From DATJHM01 sp035493895 (GTDB taxonomy: Bacteria > Chloroflexota > Ktedonobacteria > Ktedonobacterales > Ktedonobacteraceae), in assembly GCA_035493895.1 (NCBI GenBank), contig DATJHM010000191.1, positions 1-28,886 of the forward strand: a stretch of 28,886 nucleotides of DNA, given 5' to 3'. Below are positions 7,644-16,391 of the stretch, piece by piece (position 1 is the stretch's first letter; every line of letters starts with the position of its first letter). The notes under the pieces are model-generated. The model was not told the DNA's origin and made no database searches. It worked only from the letters and a program-made list of their open reading frames with translations. The position numbers and the translations under genes were made by a program.

Positions 7644-8681
7644 TTACCGGTTTGTTTTTGTCAGCGCATCACGCACCTGTGCATCATAGATAGATGCATT
7701 GAACCAGTTTGGGTAGAGAGCAACTGGCTCTGTCAATGTATTCAGGGTCGCGACCTCATCGGCGTTCAAGTCCAGAGTAGCTGCGCCTAAATTATCCTGG
7801 AGCTGGCTTATTTTGCTTGCTCCTACCAGTATAGACGTGACAAACGGGCGGGTGCTGAGCCAGGCTAATGCGACCTGTGCAGGAGAAGCATGGTGTTGCC
7901 TGCCAATTTCCTGTAGCTTTTCTACGATTTTGTAGCCGTGTTCGCGGTCAAACGGAATAAAGTCAAAGCCGGTCAGACGACCACCATCGCCTCCGGGATT
8001 CTCACGCGTATATTTTCCGCTGAGAAATCCACCGGCAAGAGGGCTCCAGACCATGATCCCGATACCGGCATCCTCGACAAATGGGACCATTTCATGTTCC
8101 AGATCACGTCCCACCAGCGAATAATACATCTCGGCGGCACGGAATTGTGCCCAGTGATGCTCACGTTGTAACCCGATCGCTTTGGCGGCCAGCCAGGTTG
8201 GCCAGTTTGAGAAGCCGATGTAGCGTACCATGCCCTGGCGAACAAGCGCATCGAGGGCTTCAAGCGTCTCCTCTATTGGCGTGTAGGGATCGAGACGATG
8301 GACAAGATAGACATCAATATAATCAGTGTTCAGTCGCTTTAAGCTACCCTGGACAGAGGCGAAGATATGCTGGCGTGAAAGTCCCTGGTCAATCAGTGCC
8401 TCGCTCATACGATTGCCCACTTTCGTGGCGATGACGACCTCTTGACGACGTTTGCCCAGCGCTTGCCCCAGCATAACCTCTGATTGCCCATTGGCATAGA
8501 CATCGGCAGTATTGAAAAAATTTATCCCTGTATCGAGTGCTCGGGCTACAAGCTCGTTTGCGCTGGCCTGATCTACCTTGTAGACGGAGCCGAGTGCGCC
8601 TTCACCAGAGCCGAAGGTCATGCTTCCAAACGCAAATCTGGAAACGATAAGACCCGTCTTGCCTAACTGTGTATATTGCAT
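7644..8681 (-). CDS. Aldo/keto reductase
   Basis: This 345-residue (beta/alpha)8 NADPH-dependent oxidoreductase begins LGKTGLIVSRFAFGSMTFG, as in the AKR families related to Tas/YhdN. Catalytic-site positions seen are Y62 (ADVY), K87 (IATKVG) and H128 (YLVHRLD). The position normally held by catalytic Asp (FFDTA) is Asn57 (FFNTADVY). The C-terminal half has the family sequences IGFSNW, WSPLAGGFLSGKY and the cofactor-binding VGASKISQLQDNL. The start at 8681 has AAGGGG seven bases upstream. It lies downstream of an AraC-type regulator and upstream of the broken SDR, so the three may form a regulated redox operon. The substrate is unknown. Confidence 0.92.
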   Translation of the reverse strand: MQYTQLGKTGLIVSRFAFGSMTFGSGEGALGSVYKVDQASANELVARALDTGINFFNTADVYANGQSEVMLGQALGKRRQEVVIATKVGNRMSEALIDQGLSRQHIFASVQGSLKRLNTDYIDVYLVHRLDPYTPIEETLEALDALVRQGMVRYIGFSNWPTWLAAKAIGLQREHHWAQFRAAEMYYSLVGRDLEHEMVPFVEDAGIGIMVWSPLAGGFLSGKYTRENPGGDGGRLTGFDFIPFDREHGYKIVEKLQEIGRQHHASPAQVALAWLSTRPFVTSILVGASKISQLQDNLGAATLDLNADEVATLNTLTEPVALYPNWFNASIYDAQVRDALTKTNR

Positions 8682-8785
8682 GTGGCTACCCCTTCTTGTT
8701 TTCTTATTTCTCTGCCTACATGCTACCGCAGCGGGGAAGATCGTTCTATTGTTTTCATGCGAATGCTATCGAAAACGTGCTCGTA

Positions 8786-9718
8786 TTAATGTTCCCGTCG
8801 ATAGATAAGCGGCGTCATGCCTCGATGGCGCTTAAATGCCTGGGTAAAGTGGCTCTGGTTGGGGATGCCAATCTCTGAGGCGACCTGCACAAGCGGTAGA
8901 TCGGTCTCTTTCAGGAGGCGCTCAGCAGCGGTGAGGCGTTGCTGGAGCACAAACTGATGAGGGCTCTCTCCGGTTGTCTGGCGGAAGAGACGGGCAAAAT
9001 GATATGGGCTGAACCCGACCTGCTGTGCAAGTATTTCTAATGAGAGGTTCTGACTGAGATGATCCTGGATAAAGATGGTTAAGCGCCGCAACTGGCGAGA
9101 GGACAGTTTCCTGTTATATTCTTGAATGAACGCGTTGGTGGTTGCATAGTGGCTCAAAAGGTGTGTGGCGAGCATCTGAGCCGCCGTCTCCGCATAGAGT
9201 TTTCCCAGCGAAGCAGACTCGGGATGTTGCAGCTCATGTTGCAGGGAGAAGGCAAGCTGAGTCAGCAGGGGATCTTGAAATCCTGTGCGCTCCTGAACCA
9301 TCACACGTGTGGGATCGCGATCCACCACCTGTTGCACCGTGTGCGCGAACAGGTCAGCACTCAGGTGTAACTGGATCGTTTTAAGCGGGTCAGTGGACAG
9401 GCTTTTCCAGCGGAGAGCATAGGGTTCTACTCCTGCTGGCAGCAAAAACCAATCGCCTTCATGAATCGGATAAGTGGTCCAGGGACCATGGATTTCCCGT
9501 TCATCAACCTGCACCGCGCCGCTGGTGACCAGGATGAGATGAATATCAGGGCCGCCAGGGAAAAGCGTTTCTTCTAGCTCTGGCAGTTCTTGATAGGCAC
9601 GCACCATTAAATGTTCCCAGCCAACCCCTTTACTAGAGAGAATGGGTGCAGTGGGAAGATAGTGCTCAAAATCCTGTGTTGACGCGAAATCAGGAGTAGT
9701 ATGTGGCTTCTTCAGCAT
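8786..9718 (-). CDS. AraC-family transcriptional regulator
   Basis: The N-terminal two thirds is a cupin-type sensing domain (GGPDIHLILVTSGAVQV, IHEGDWFLLPAG). The last ~100 residues are the double helix-turn-helix of AraC/XylS regulators: LSLEILAQQVGFSPYHFARLFRQ as the first helix-turn-helix and VASEIGIPNQSHFTQAFKRH as the second. The start is placed at 9718 (MLKKPHTT, 310 residues). A promoter -10 lies at 9791-9796, so an ATG at 9838 would be upstream of transcription and is unlikely. An ATG at 9775 remains possible as a near-leaderless start. It probably controls the aldo/keto reductase gene 104 bases downstream and itself, through the palindrome at 9800-9841. Confidence 0.88.
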   Translation of the reverse strand: MLKKPHTTPDFASTQDFEHYLPTAPILSSKGVGWEHLMVRAYQELPELEETLFPGGPDIHLILVTSGAVQVDEREIHGPWTTYPIHEGDWFLLPAGVEPYALRWKSLSTDPLKTIQLHLSADLFAHTVQQVVDRDPTRVMVQERTGFQDPLLTQLAFSLQHELQHPESASLGKLYAETAAQMLATHLLSHYATTNAFIQEYNRKLSSRQLRRLTIFIQDHLSQNLSLEILAQQVGFSPYHFARLFRQTTGESPHQFVLQQRLTAAERLLKETDLPLVQVASEIGIPNQSHFTQAFKRHRGMTPLIYRREH

Positions 9719-9790
9719 GGTATTTGTGATGGTCTCCAGCGATGATAGGTGATCGTGAACAGAACGTAAGCGCATTCTCGCATCAAGCGT

Positions 9791-9799
9791 ATTATAGCA
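9791..9799 (-). promoter_or_regulatory. Extended -10 promoter of the AraC-type regulator
   Basis: On the minus strand this reads TGC followed by the perfect TATAAT, giving a start near 9784. It directly abuts the downstream arm of a 12-base inverted repeat, and no strong -35 is seen. This is what an activator- or repressor-controlled promoter often looks like. Confidence 0.6.
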
Positions 9800-9841
9800 C
9801 CAGTGAGCATTCACAGAGCCTGTTACAGGAATGCTCACTGG
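9800..9841. promoter_or_regulatory. Nested palindrome, candidate operator of the AraC regulator
   Basis: The outer arms CCAGTGAGCATT (9800-9811) and AATGCTCACTGG (9830-9841) are perfect 12-base complements 18 bases apart. Between them sits CCTGTTACAGG (9819-9829), itself a five-base inverted repeat around one base. The array covers the -15 to -57 region of the minus-strand promoter. It could also fold as a hairpin downstream of the Nudix gene, but no T-tract follows. Confidence 0.6.
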
Positions 9842-9882
9842 AGTTTATGCTGAATTTACTGGATATAAATAAAAAGTTGCAA

Positions 9883-10314
9883 TTACTTCAATAGGGACTC
9901 TAAATGCTCTCGTAAAAAAGAGCGCTCTTCTTCATAGAGAAGAACATCGATAACCTGTTCTGGCAAAAACCAGCCAACCTCCGTGAACCCCTGATCGGTG
10001 GGAAACTCAAAGTGGTTATCCTGATGCGCATAGGCGAGATAATAGTGAATAGTTTTGAGGATCTTCTCGTTGTTTTTTTGGCCCCTGCGTACCACAGTAC
10101 CAAGGCGTTTAATGAGCTGAACTTTTGCCAGCCCTGTCTCTTCGTGGACTTCGCGAAGTGCGGCCTGTTCCAATGTTTCTCCCGGCTCAACATGGCCTTT
10201 AGGTAAGACCCAGACCTTTTCGCCGCGCAGGCGTTGAGCGAGCGCAACTTTTAGTTCGCCGTCAATTTCGCGAAGGATAATTGCCCCCGCTGAAACTGCC
10301 GTTTTTTGTACCAT
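9883..10314 (-). CDS. Nudix hydrolase
   Basis: This is a 143-residue single-domain Nudix enzyme, a family that hydrolyses nucleoside diphosphates linked to another moiety. The Nudix box is complete at residues 40-62, GHVEPGETLEQ then AALREVHEETGL, with the REVHEE metal-binding glutamates. The opening SAGAIILRE and VWVLPKGHVE resemble diadenosine tetraphosphate (Ap4A) hydrolase-like members, but the substrate cannot be fixed. The ATG at 10314 has GAGG nine bases upstream. The gene stands alone between the repeat element at 10400-10502 and the AraC promoter region. Confidence 0.92.
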   Translation of the reverse strand: MVQKTAVSAGAIILREIDGELKVALAQRLRGEKVWVLPKGHVEPGETLEQAALREVHEETGLAKVQLIKRLGTVVRRGQKNNEKILKTIHYYLAYAHQDNHFEFPTDQGFTEVGWFLPEQVIDVLLYEEERSFLREHLESLLK

Positions 10315-10399
10315 TGGTGATATCCTCTATTTTTATAAAAGCTTTCTGGCTATGGTAGCCTGAATAATAATATACCTCATCAATGCTCATAGAAGAGGA

Positions 10400-10502
10400 G
10401 TAGAGGCGGGGTTTATCTCCGCCGTGGTAGAGGCAGGGTTTATCTTCGCCATGGGTGACAACCACCCAGGTTCGCCCAGGCGGAGATAAACCCCGCCTCT
10501 AC
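10400..10502. repeat. Nested direct/inverted repeat element (REP-like)
   Basis: A 24-base unit starting GTAGAGGCGGGG and ending TTTATCTCCGCC occurs at 10400-10423. A copy with two changes in the same orientation is at 10427-10450, and a perfect reverse-complement copy is at 10479-10502. Each unit has GGCGG and CCGCC ends that can form their own stem. The interior at 10453-10468 contains a small GGGTG/CACCC hairpin. The element fills the gap between malate synthase and the Nudix gene. It resembles dispersed palindromic (REP/MITE-like) repeats. No coding content is seen. Confidence 0.8.
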
Positions 10503-10518
10503 AAAGATAATCGCTAAC

Positions 10519-12126
10519 CTAGTCTATATATTGATAGGCCGGTAACGTCAGGAACTCGATAAAATGGTCGCTACTGATAATCTGGTCGAGGATGCGTGAA
10601 GCCGTCTCAAACTTACGTTGCTGATACTGCTCCTCGCCTATTGCCGTTTTGAGCTTCGCCAATTCCTCGCCCATGAGCTGATGGAAGAGAGCAATGGTCA
10701 CTTTGCGCCCATCATCTAAAACGCCTTTAGGATGATGTGCCCATTGCCAGATCTGTGCTCGTGAGATCTCTACCGTAGCGGCATCTTCCATCAAATTGTT
10801 GATCGGCACACAGCCCAGACCGCGTAACCACGATTCCAGATATTGCAAGCTAACGCTGATATTATTGCGTAGTCCTGCCTCAGTAATCGTGCCTGAGGGA
10901 ACTTCAAGCAGTTGGGCAGCCGTGACATGCACATCCTCGCGTTTGCGTTCGATCTGGTTAGGTCCCTTCATGACTGCGTTGAACTCTTCAAGCGCGATCG
11001 GCACCAGACCAGGATGGGCGACCCACGTGCCATCATGTCCATCGCTCGCCTCGCGATGCTTATCGGCACGTACACGACTGAGCGCCTCTTCGTTCGCCTG
11101 GGGATTGCTCCTGATGGGAATCTGCGCCGCCATGCCGCCCATCGCATGCGCATTGCGTCGATGACACGTCTTGATCGTGAGCAGCGAGTAAGCGCGCATA
11201 AATGGCGTAGTCATCGTGACCTGGGCGCGATCGGGAAGGATGAACTCGGGAATGTTGTGAAGTTTCTTGATGGCACTGAAAATGTAGTCCCAGCGACCAC
11301 AGTTGAGCCCTGCCGAATGGTTTCGCAACTCATAGAGAATTTCATCCATCTCGAAGGTAGCCAGGATTGTTTCAACCAGCACCGTTGCTTTGATCGTTCC
11401 CTGGGGAACACCCAGCTCTTCCTGTGCCAGAACAAAAATATCGTTCCACAGACGCGCTTCCAGATGGCTTTCGAGCTTGGGGAGATAGAAGTAGGGACCG
11501 CTATTCCGTTCAAGCAAGGCGCGTGCATTGTGGAAAAAGTAGAGGCCAAAATCGAAGATGCCGCCCGAGATTGGCTTACCATCAATCAGCACATGCTTTT
11601 CGTTGAGATGCCAGCCTCGAGGCCGGGTGAAGAGCACGGCTGTCTGTTCATTGAGCTTGTAGGTTTTCCCTTCAGGGCTGGTATAGCCGATCGTGCGTCG
11701 TATCGCATCGTGTACATTGATCTGCCCCTGGATGGTGCTTTCCCAGGTGGGAGCGTGGGCATCCTCAAAATCGGCCATAAAGACCTTCGCCCCCGAGTTG
11801 AGGGCATTGATCACCATCTTGCGCTCAGTCGGCCCGGTGATCTCAACGCGACGATCCTGTAGATCAGCCGGAATAGGTGCGATCGTCCAGGAGCCGTTAC
11901 GAATATGCTCGGTCTCCGCAAGAAAATCAGGCAATGTTCCCTTATCCAGTTCCGTCTGGCGTTTTGCCCGATGATGCAAGAGTTCTTCGCGTCTCGTTTG
12001 AAATGCACGAGCCAGGGTCGCAACAAAAAGTACTGCTTCAGGTGTCAGAATTTCTGCAAATTCAGGCGTTATGGGAGCCTGAATTGAAATTCCTTCCGCA
12101 TATTGGGGGGTAGGAGAATCTGCCAT
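10519..12126 (-). CDS. aceB: Malate synthase A
   Basis: Malate synthase condenses glyoxylate with acetyl-CoA to malate in the glyoxylate bypass. The 535-residue length fits the A-type enzyme. Recognisable family blocks are KVFMADFEDAHAPTW, FTRPRGWHLNEKH, ATVLVETILATFEMDEI and the signature HSAGLNCGRWDYIFS. These place the catalytic Arg near 168, Glu near 252 and Asp near 280. Near the C-terminus, GCVPINNLMEDAATVEISRAQIWQW is also typical (seen as GCVPINNLMEDAATVEI and SRAQIWQW). The start at 12126 (ATG) has AGGA ten bases upstream; a TTG at 12132 is the alternative. The usual partner, isocitrate lyase, is not in this window. Confidence 0.95.
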   Translation of the reverse strand: MADSPTPQYAEGISIQAPITPEFAEILTPEAVLFVATLARAFQTRREELLHHRAKRQTELDKGTLPDFLAETEHIRNGSWTIAPIPADLQDRRVEITGPTERKMVINALNSGAKVFMADFEDAHAPTWESTIQGQINVHDAIRRTIGYTSPEGKTYKLNEQTAVLFTRPRGWHLNEKHVLIDGKPISGGIFDFGLYFFHNARALLERNSGPYFYLPKLESHLEARLWNDIFVLAQEELGVPQGTIKATVLVETILATFEMDEILYELRNHSAGLNCGRWDYIFSAIKKLHNIPEFILPDRAQVTMTTPFMRAYSLLTIKTCHRRNAHAMGGMAAQIPIRSNPQANEEALSRVRADKHREASDGHDGTWVAHPGLVPIALEEFNAVMKGPNQIERKREDVHVTAAQLLEVPSGTITEAGLRNNISVSLQYLESWLRGLGCVPINNLMEDAATVEISRAQIWQWAHHPKGVLDDGRKVTIALFHQLMGEELAKLKTAIGEEQYQQRKFETASRILDQIISSDHFIEFLTLPAYQYID

Positions 12127-12219
12127 GAACAATTTGTCCTTTCAACAGCGATGACATCATCCTTTTGTTATTGTCGCATAAAAATACGCTTCTGTGTTGT
12201 GTAGTGGCTTGTTCTATTG

Positions 12220-12267
12220 AAACACAAAAATGAGGAGAGTGCATAATCTCTCCTCATTTTTGTGTTT
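12220..12267 (-). terminator. Intrinsic terminator downstream of secA
   Basis: Two perfectly complementary 20-base arms (12220-12239 and 12248-12267) enclose an eight-base loop. Read on the minus strand, the 3' arm ends CATTTTTGTGTTT, supplying the U-rich stretch. It sits 12 bases after the secA stop codon and separates secA from malate synthase. Confidence 0.85.
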
Positions 12268-12279
12268 TCCTGCGCAGGA

Positions 12280-15200
12280 TTAAGCCCCATGGCACTTCTT
12301 GTATTTTTTGCCGCTCCCACATGGGCAGAGATCATTGCGCCCTACTTTCACCGGCCCGCTGGGTTGACTGACAGTTGACACATTCCCGCTGCGCTGAGCA
12401 CTGCCGCCACGTTGCCCGCTGCTACCATTGCGGTTGCTATTTTTAGCGCCCGCTTTCAGGGTCCTCAGCTCGTTACGTGTCGCCTCCTCGCCTTTGCTCT
12501 GCTGCCCGCTGGCGCGTGCGATATCCTCGGCGTTAGTGCGTACCCTTTGTGGCAATTTGCGTGGAGGCTCGGGCCGCTGCAAGGTGATGACGACATCATT
12601 GCGCATCAGTTTGAGCAGAGCGTCGACCGTGTAATGCTGAATGGCCGCTTTGAGCTCGTCGAACATGCGATACGCTTCGTTTTTGAATTCGACGAGAGGA
12701 TCGCGCTGACCGATTGCGCGGAAGCCGATACCGGCGCGCATTACGTCCAGAGAGTCGATATGATCCATCCAAAGACGATCAACGACCTGGAGCAGGTAAG
12801 AGCGCTCGAACTCGCGTTGCGGCTCAATATCTTCTACGCCCTGTTCCTGAGCCTGCTGACGGAGCCGTTCGCCCCGCTTCTCATAATTATCAATCACCAG
12901 ATCGACCAGCTGCGTTTTCAGGTCATCACGACGGATCGCATGAACATTCTCGGGAAGATCTTCCTCCGAGATTTCGACCCAGACCTCAAGCTGCTTATAG
13001 AGTATTTCCAGTTGTTCTTCTTCAGTAACCATCTGGCCAGGAACGCTGGCCTCGACCAGTTTACTTACCTCGGCCTCGATCATCTTCAGGATGCGCCCAT
13101 GCATATCGCCGTGCTCCAGCACCGTTCGGCGGTCCGCATAGATCACTTCGCGCTGTCTTGCAATGACATCGTCATAATCAACCACATTTTTACGAATGTC
13201 GAAGTTATAGCCTTCTACTCTGGTCTGAGCGCTCTCAATGAAGCGCGAGACGAGCTTGCTCTCCAGAGGCATATCCTCTTCCATGCCCACGCGTTCCATA
13301 ATGCCCGCCACGCGATCAGCGGCAAAACGGCGCATCAGCTCATCATCCAGTCCCAGGAAGAAACGTGTCGAGCCCGGATCTCCCTGACGACCGGCGCGAC
13401 CACGCAGCTGATTATCAATACGGCGGGACTCGTGACGCTCGGTGCCGATGATGTGCAATCCTCCCAGACTGACAACCAGTTCGTGATCCTCATCGCATTC
13501 CCGAACTTTTTGCTGGAAGATCTCCTGTTTCTCATCCTCGGTCATATGCGCGATATGTTCCTGTATCGCTTCCTCTTTCTCCTCGCGTTCATCCTGGTTG
13601 CGTTCTGGCATAGAGTGGATGTAATCAACCTGTTCAGCATGTTTATGCAGAATGCTCTCAAAGTAGCCTTCAGCGTTGCCTCCGAGGAGGATATCGGTGC
13701 CACGACCGGCCATATTGGTGGCGATGGTTACTGCTCCACTGCGTCCGGCCTGTGCGACAATCTGTGCCTCTTTCTCGTGGTATTTCGCATTCAAGACCTG
13801 ATGGGGTATGCCCTCGCGCTCCAGCAATTGTGAGAGATACTCGGACGTCTCAACCGAGGTTGTACCAACCAGCACCGGCTGCATCTTCTCATTGCGCTCT
13901 CGAATCTCCTCGACGACGGCGCGAAATTTCGCTTCTCCTGTGCGATAGATCAGATCGGGCTCGTCTATGCGGATCTTCGGCTTATTGGTTGGTATGGGGA
14001 TGACCTCTAATTTGTAGATCTTATGAAATTCTTCCGCCTCAGTCAGGGCGGTACCGGTCATCCCAGCCAGTTTGCGGTAGATACGGAAGTAGTTCTGGAA
14101 GGTGATGGTTGCCAGCGTGTGATTTTCGCGCTGAACGGTCACGCCTTCTTTGGCCTCAATGGCCTGATGTAAGCCTTCGCTATAGCGTCTCCCTGGCATC
14201 TGGCGACCGGTGAATTCGTCGACGATAATCACCTCGCCGTCTTTCACGATATAATCTTTATCGCGTTTGTAGATAATCTCCGCCTTGATCGCATTCTCCA
14301 TATAGCGCGTCAGGTCAAGATTTTCTTCATCGTAGATATTCTGCACGCCAGCCAGTTGTTCAATCTTTTCAATGCCCGACTCAGTCAGGAGCACCGTGCG
14401 GGTCTTCTCTTCGATGGTATAGTCGTTGTCCGGCTTCAGACGAGGAGCCCAGCGGGCAAATTTGGCGTACATATCGGTCGATTCCTGCCCCTGGCCGGAG
14501 ATAATCAGAGGCGTACGCGCTTCATCGATGAGAATGTTATCAACCTCGTCGACGATGGCAAAGTTCAGTTCGCGCTGTACCATCTGGTCAAGCGAAGTGA
14601 CCATATTGTCACGCAGATAGTCAAAGCCGAACTCATTGTTGGTGCCATAGGTGATATCGGCTTCGTAGGCTTCCCGGCGTTCTCTCGTTTGCGGATCGAT
14701 GGCATTGACGATCACGCGTACAGTCAGGCCAAGAAACTTATAAATCCTGCCCATCCACTCGGAGTCACGCCGTGCCAGGTAATCATTGACCGTCACGACA
14801 TGCACGCCGCGTCCGGTGAGCGCATTGAGATACACCGGCAGCGTCGCGACCAGCGTTTTTCCTTCACCTGTCCCCATCTCTGCGATCTTGCCCTGATGCA
14901 GGACTACACCTCCGATGAGCTGCACATCGTAGTGGCGCATTTTAATCGTGCGTTTGCCTGCTTCACGCGCCACGGCAAAGGCCTCCGGGAGTAGATCGTC
15001 GAGGGTTTTTCCCGTGCTGCGATAACGTTTGACGATGGCGGGAATAAGCTTGTCTATGGCGTCTGCTTTGATGGCAACCAGTTCGGGCTGAAGATGATGC
15101 AAGAGTGAGAGCAGGAAGGCATCTACTGGCTCGTATGGAGTATCTGTCGCATCGGCAATGTGTTCTACCGTGGCTGCAAACGCTTCTGTCTGAAAGCTGG

Positions 15201-15732
15201 TTTCGAGCTCACCAAAGTCAGGATCGATTTTTGTGAGGAGTGCGAAGACCTCCTGCGCTGTACTTGCCTGTGGGTCCAGCGTTGCTAGCTCGGACCCGGC
15301 CTGCTCATGCAGTTTGCTGAGACGATGGACATTCAGCACTGGAGATAGCTTCTCATAGCCCTGTTCGAAGCATTCAGCCAGCGTATCTTGCAGGCGCTCG
15401 TGCAAAAGATAGTCGGGATCTTTCTGGCGATCAATCTTCTGGCGATATTCGACGATGGCGGCACGAAGCTGCTCGGTGCTACAGAGCTCGGCCAGCGGCT
15501 CAACGGGTGTGAGCACTTCGCGGAAGAGAGAGATCAGTTCTTCTTCAAGCACCAGACCGCCTTTGAGATAGAGAGAAAGTTGCGAACGAAATTCTGCCGT
15601 CTTTGCGGCCAGTTGAGCATCAGTGAGATCTGTGAAGGTTGGTTCAAAGGCATTAATTTTGTCGATAAGGGGTTTGATGGCCTTCATATCTTTTTTGGTG
15701 GGATCGCCCAGCAGTTTCCCAAGTAGTTGCAT
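12280..15732 (-). CDS. secA: Preprotein translocase ATPase SecA (extended form)
   Basis: SecA drives proteins through SecYEG at the inner face of the membrane. Visible parts in order are an N-terminal helix (LLGDPTKKDMK, INAFEPTFTDLTDAQLAAKTAEFR), then Walker A MGTGEGKT (286-293) and Walker B VDEVDNILIDEART (about 394-407). Motor motifs follow, including GTERHESRRIDNQLRGRAGRQGD (as GTERHESRRID and LRGRAGRQGD). The protein ends in a zinc-binding SEC-C tail CPCGSGKKYKKCHGA (C1136, C1138, C1147, H1148). At 1150 residues it is well above the usual 840-950. Much of the excess is about 185 residues inserted at roughly 53-240, between TAEFR and GKTLDDLLPEAFAVARE. The start at 15732 has AGGAG about ten bases upstream. 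It is a single-copy-type housekeeping gene in its own transcription unit. Confidence 0.97.
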   Translation of the reverse strand: MQLLGKLLGDPTKKDMKAIKPLIDKINAFEPTFTDLTDAQLAAKTAEFRSQLSLYLKGGLVLEEELISLFREVLTPVEPLAELCSTEQLRAAIVEYRQKIDRQKDPDYLLHERLQDTLAECFEQGYEKLSPVLNVHRLSKLHEQAGSELATLDPQASTAQEVFALLTKIDPDFGELETSFQTEAFAATVEHIADATDTPYEPVDAFLLSLLHHLQPELVAIKADAIDKLIPAIVKRYRSTGKTLDDLLPEAFAVAREAGKRTIKMRHYDVQLIGGVVLHQGKIAEMGTGEGKTLVATLPVYLNALTGRGVHVVTVNDYLARRDSEWMGRIYKFLGLTVRVIVNAIDPQTRERREAYEADITYGTNNEFGFDYLRDNMVTSLDQMVQRELNFAIVDEVDNILIDEARTPLIISGQGQESTDMYAKFARWAPRLKPDNDYTIEEKTRTVLLTESGIEKIEQLAGVQNIYDEENLDLTRYMENAIKAEIIYKRDKDYIVKDGEVIIVDEFTGRQMPGRRYSEGLHQAIEAKEGVTVQRENHTLATITFQNYFRIYRKLAGMTGTALTEAEEFHKIYKLEVIPIPTNKPKIRIDEPDLIYRTGEAKFRAVVEEIRERNEKMQPVLVGTTSVETSEYLSQLLEREGIPHQVLNAKYHEKEAQIVAQAGRSGAVTIATNMAGRGTDILLGGNAEGYFESILHKHAEQVDYIHSMPERNQDEREEKEEAIQEHIAHMTEDEKQEIFQQKVRECDEDHELVVSLGGLHIIGTERHESRRIDNQLRGRAGRQGDPGSTRFFLGLDDELMRRFAADRVAGIMERVGMEEDMPLESKLVSRFIESAQTRVEGYNFDIRKNVVDYDDVIARQREVIYADRRTVLEHGDMHGRILKMIEAEVSKLVEASVPGQMVTEEEQLEILYKQLEVWVEISEEDLPENVHAIRRDDLKTQLVDLVIDNYEKRGERLRQQAQEQGVEDIEPQREFERSYLLQVVDRLWMDHIDSLDVMRAGIGFRAIGQRDPLVEFKNEAYRMFDELKAAIQHYTVDALLKLMRNDVVITLQRPEPPRKLPQRVRTNAEDIARASGQQSKGEEATRNELRTLKAGAKNSNRNGSSGQRGGSAQRSGNVSTVSQPSGPVKVGRNDLCPCGSGKKYKKCHGA

Positions 15733-15931
15733 ATGCTAAGTTCTCCTAATGATCGGCGTTGGTGCTTGCGTTTTTTTCTATCCTACGCTGCTCTCAGGCG
15801 TTCTCATCTTAGAAGAAAGAGCGCACCACTGAGAGGCAGAAAATATCGGTTTTTTATAGGTAGTTGCAATAGGCCAGCAACTATAAGCCCAAAAAGGGTT
15901 TCCTGTACACATGTGAAGCATAGACATGCTT

Positions 15932-15940
15932 ATTATACCA
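15932..15940 (-). promoter_or_regulatory. Extended -10 promoter candidate for secA
   Basis: The minus strand reads TGG followed by TATAAT, which would start transcription near 15925 and give a leader of about 190 bases before the secA ATG. The leader includes a seven-base inverted repeat TAGTTGC/GCAACTA (15861-15883). No good -35 is seen. Confidence 0.4.
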
Positions 15941-16391
15941 CTCAATACCGCTCAGGAATAGGCATCCATTACCTGTGCAAGGTTCTGCTTTGTTTTTCCG
16001 AAAAAGAGAGATTTGTGCCTCTACTTTCAAGGATGTCAGCTTCTATTATATCCTCTGGGATACGATCTCTGCATTGTCAAGTCTTTACAGGAAAGTAAGA
16101 ACCACAACCATTTTACAACGCAACATCAGGTAATTCTTAACGGCTTTATGCTTTAATAAATGTGCGATATGATTATAGAAGACATAAAATAGATAAAAAG
16201 ATAATGAGCTTTCAAGCGGTAAATTCGTACACATTTCTTTGATCTGAAATAGCGTGTAAGCGGACCTCCACTTGAAAAAATTGTGTACTGAAAAATAGCG
16301 GATGAACAAATACTGTAAGCAAACAGCCTGTAAAAAGTAGAACATTAAAAGAAGATGAAATAAAAGAAAATCGATCACAAAATGATGAGCT

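Noticed and set aside
10400..10502. CRISPR array
   Set aside because: There are only three units, one inverted, with no regular spacers and no cas genes nearby.
10912..11862. 316-codon plus-strand open frame opposite malate synthase
   Set aside because: It is antisense to a fully conserved enzyme and the translation has no recognisable domain or ribosome-binding site.
12412..13833. 473-codon plus-strand open frame opposite secA
   Set aside because: It is the antisense shadow of the highly conserved SecA motor, with low-complexity Leu/Ile/His-rich translation and no family pattern.
15727..16098. 123-codon plus-strand frame opposite the secA start and leader
   Set aside because: It overlaps the secA start and promoter region and reads as an Arg/Ser-rich chance frame.
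16085..16378. 97-codon Phe/Leu/Tyr-rich minus-strand frame
   Set aside because: The composition is what AT-rich DNA gives by chance; no start signal or family pattern.
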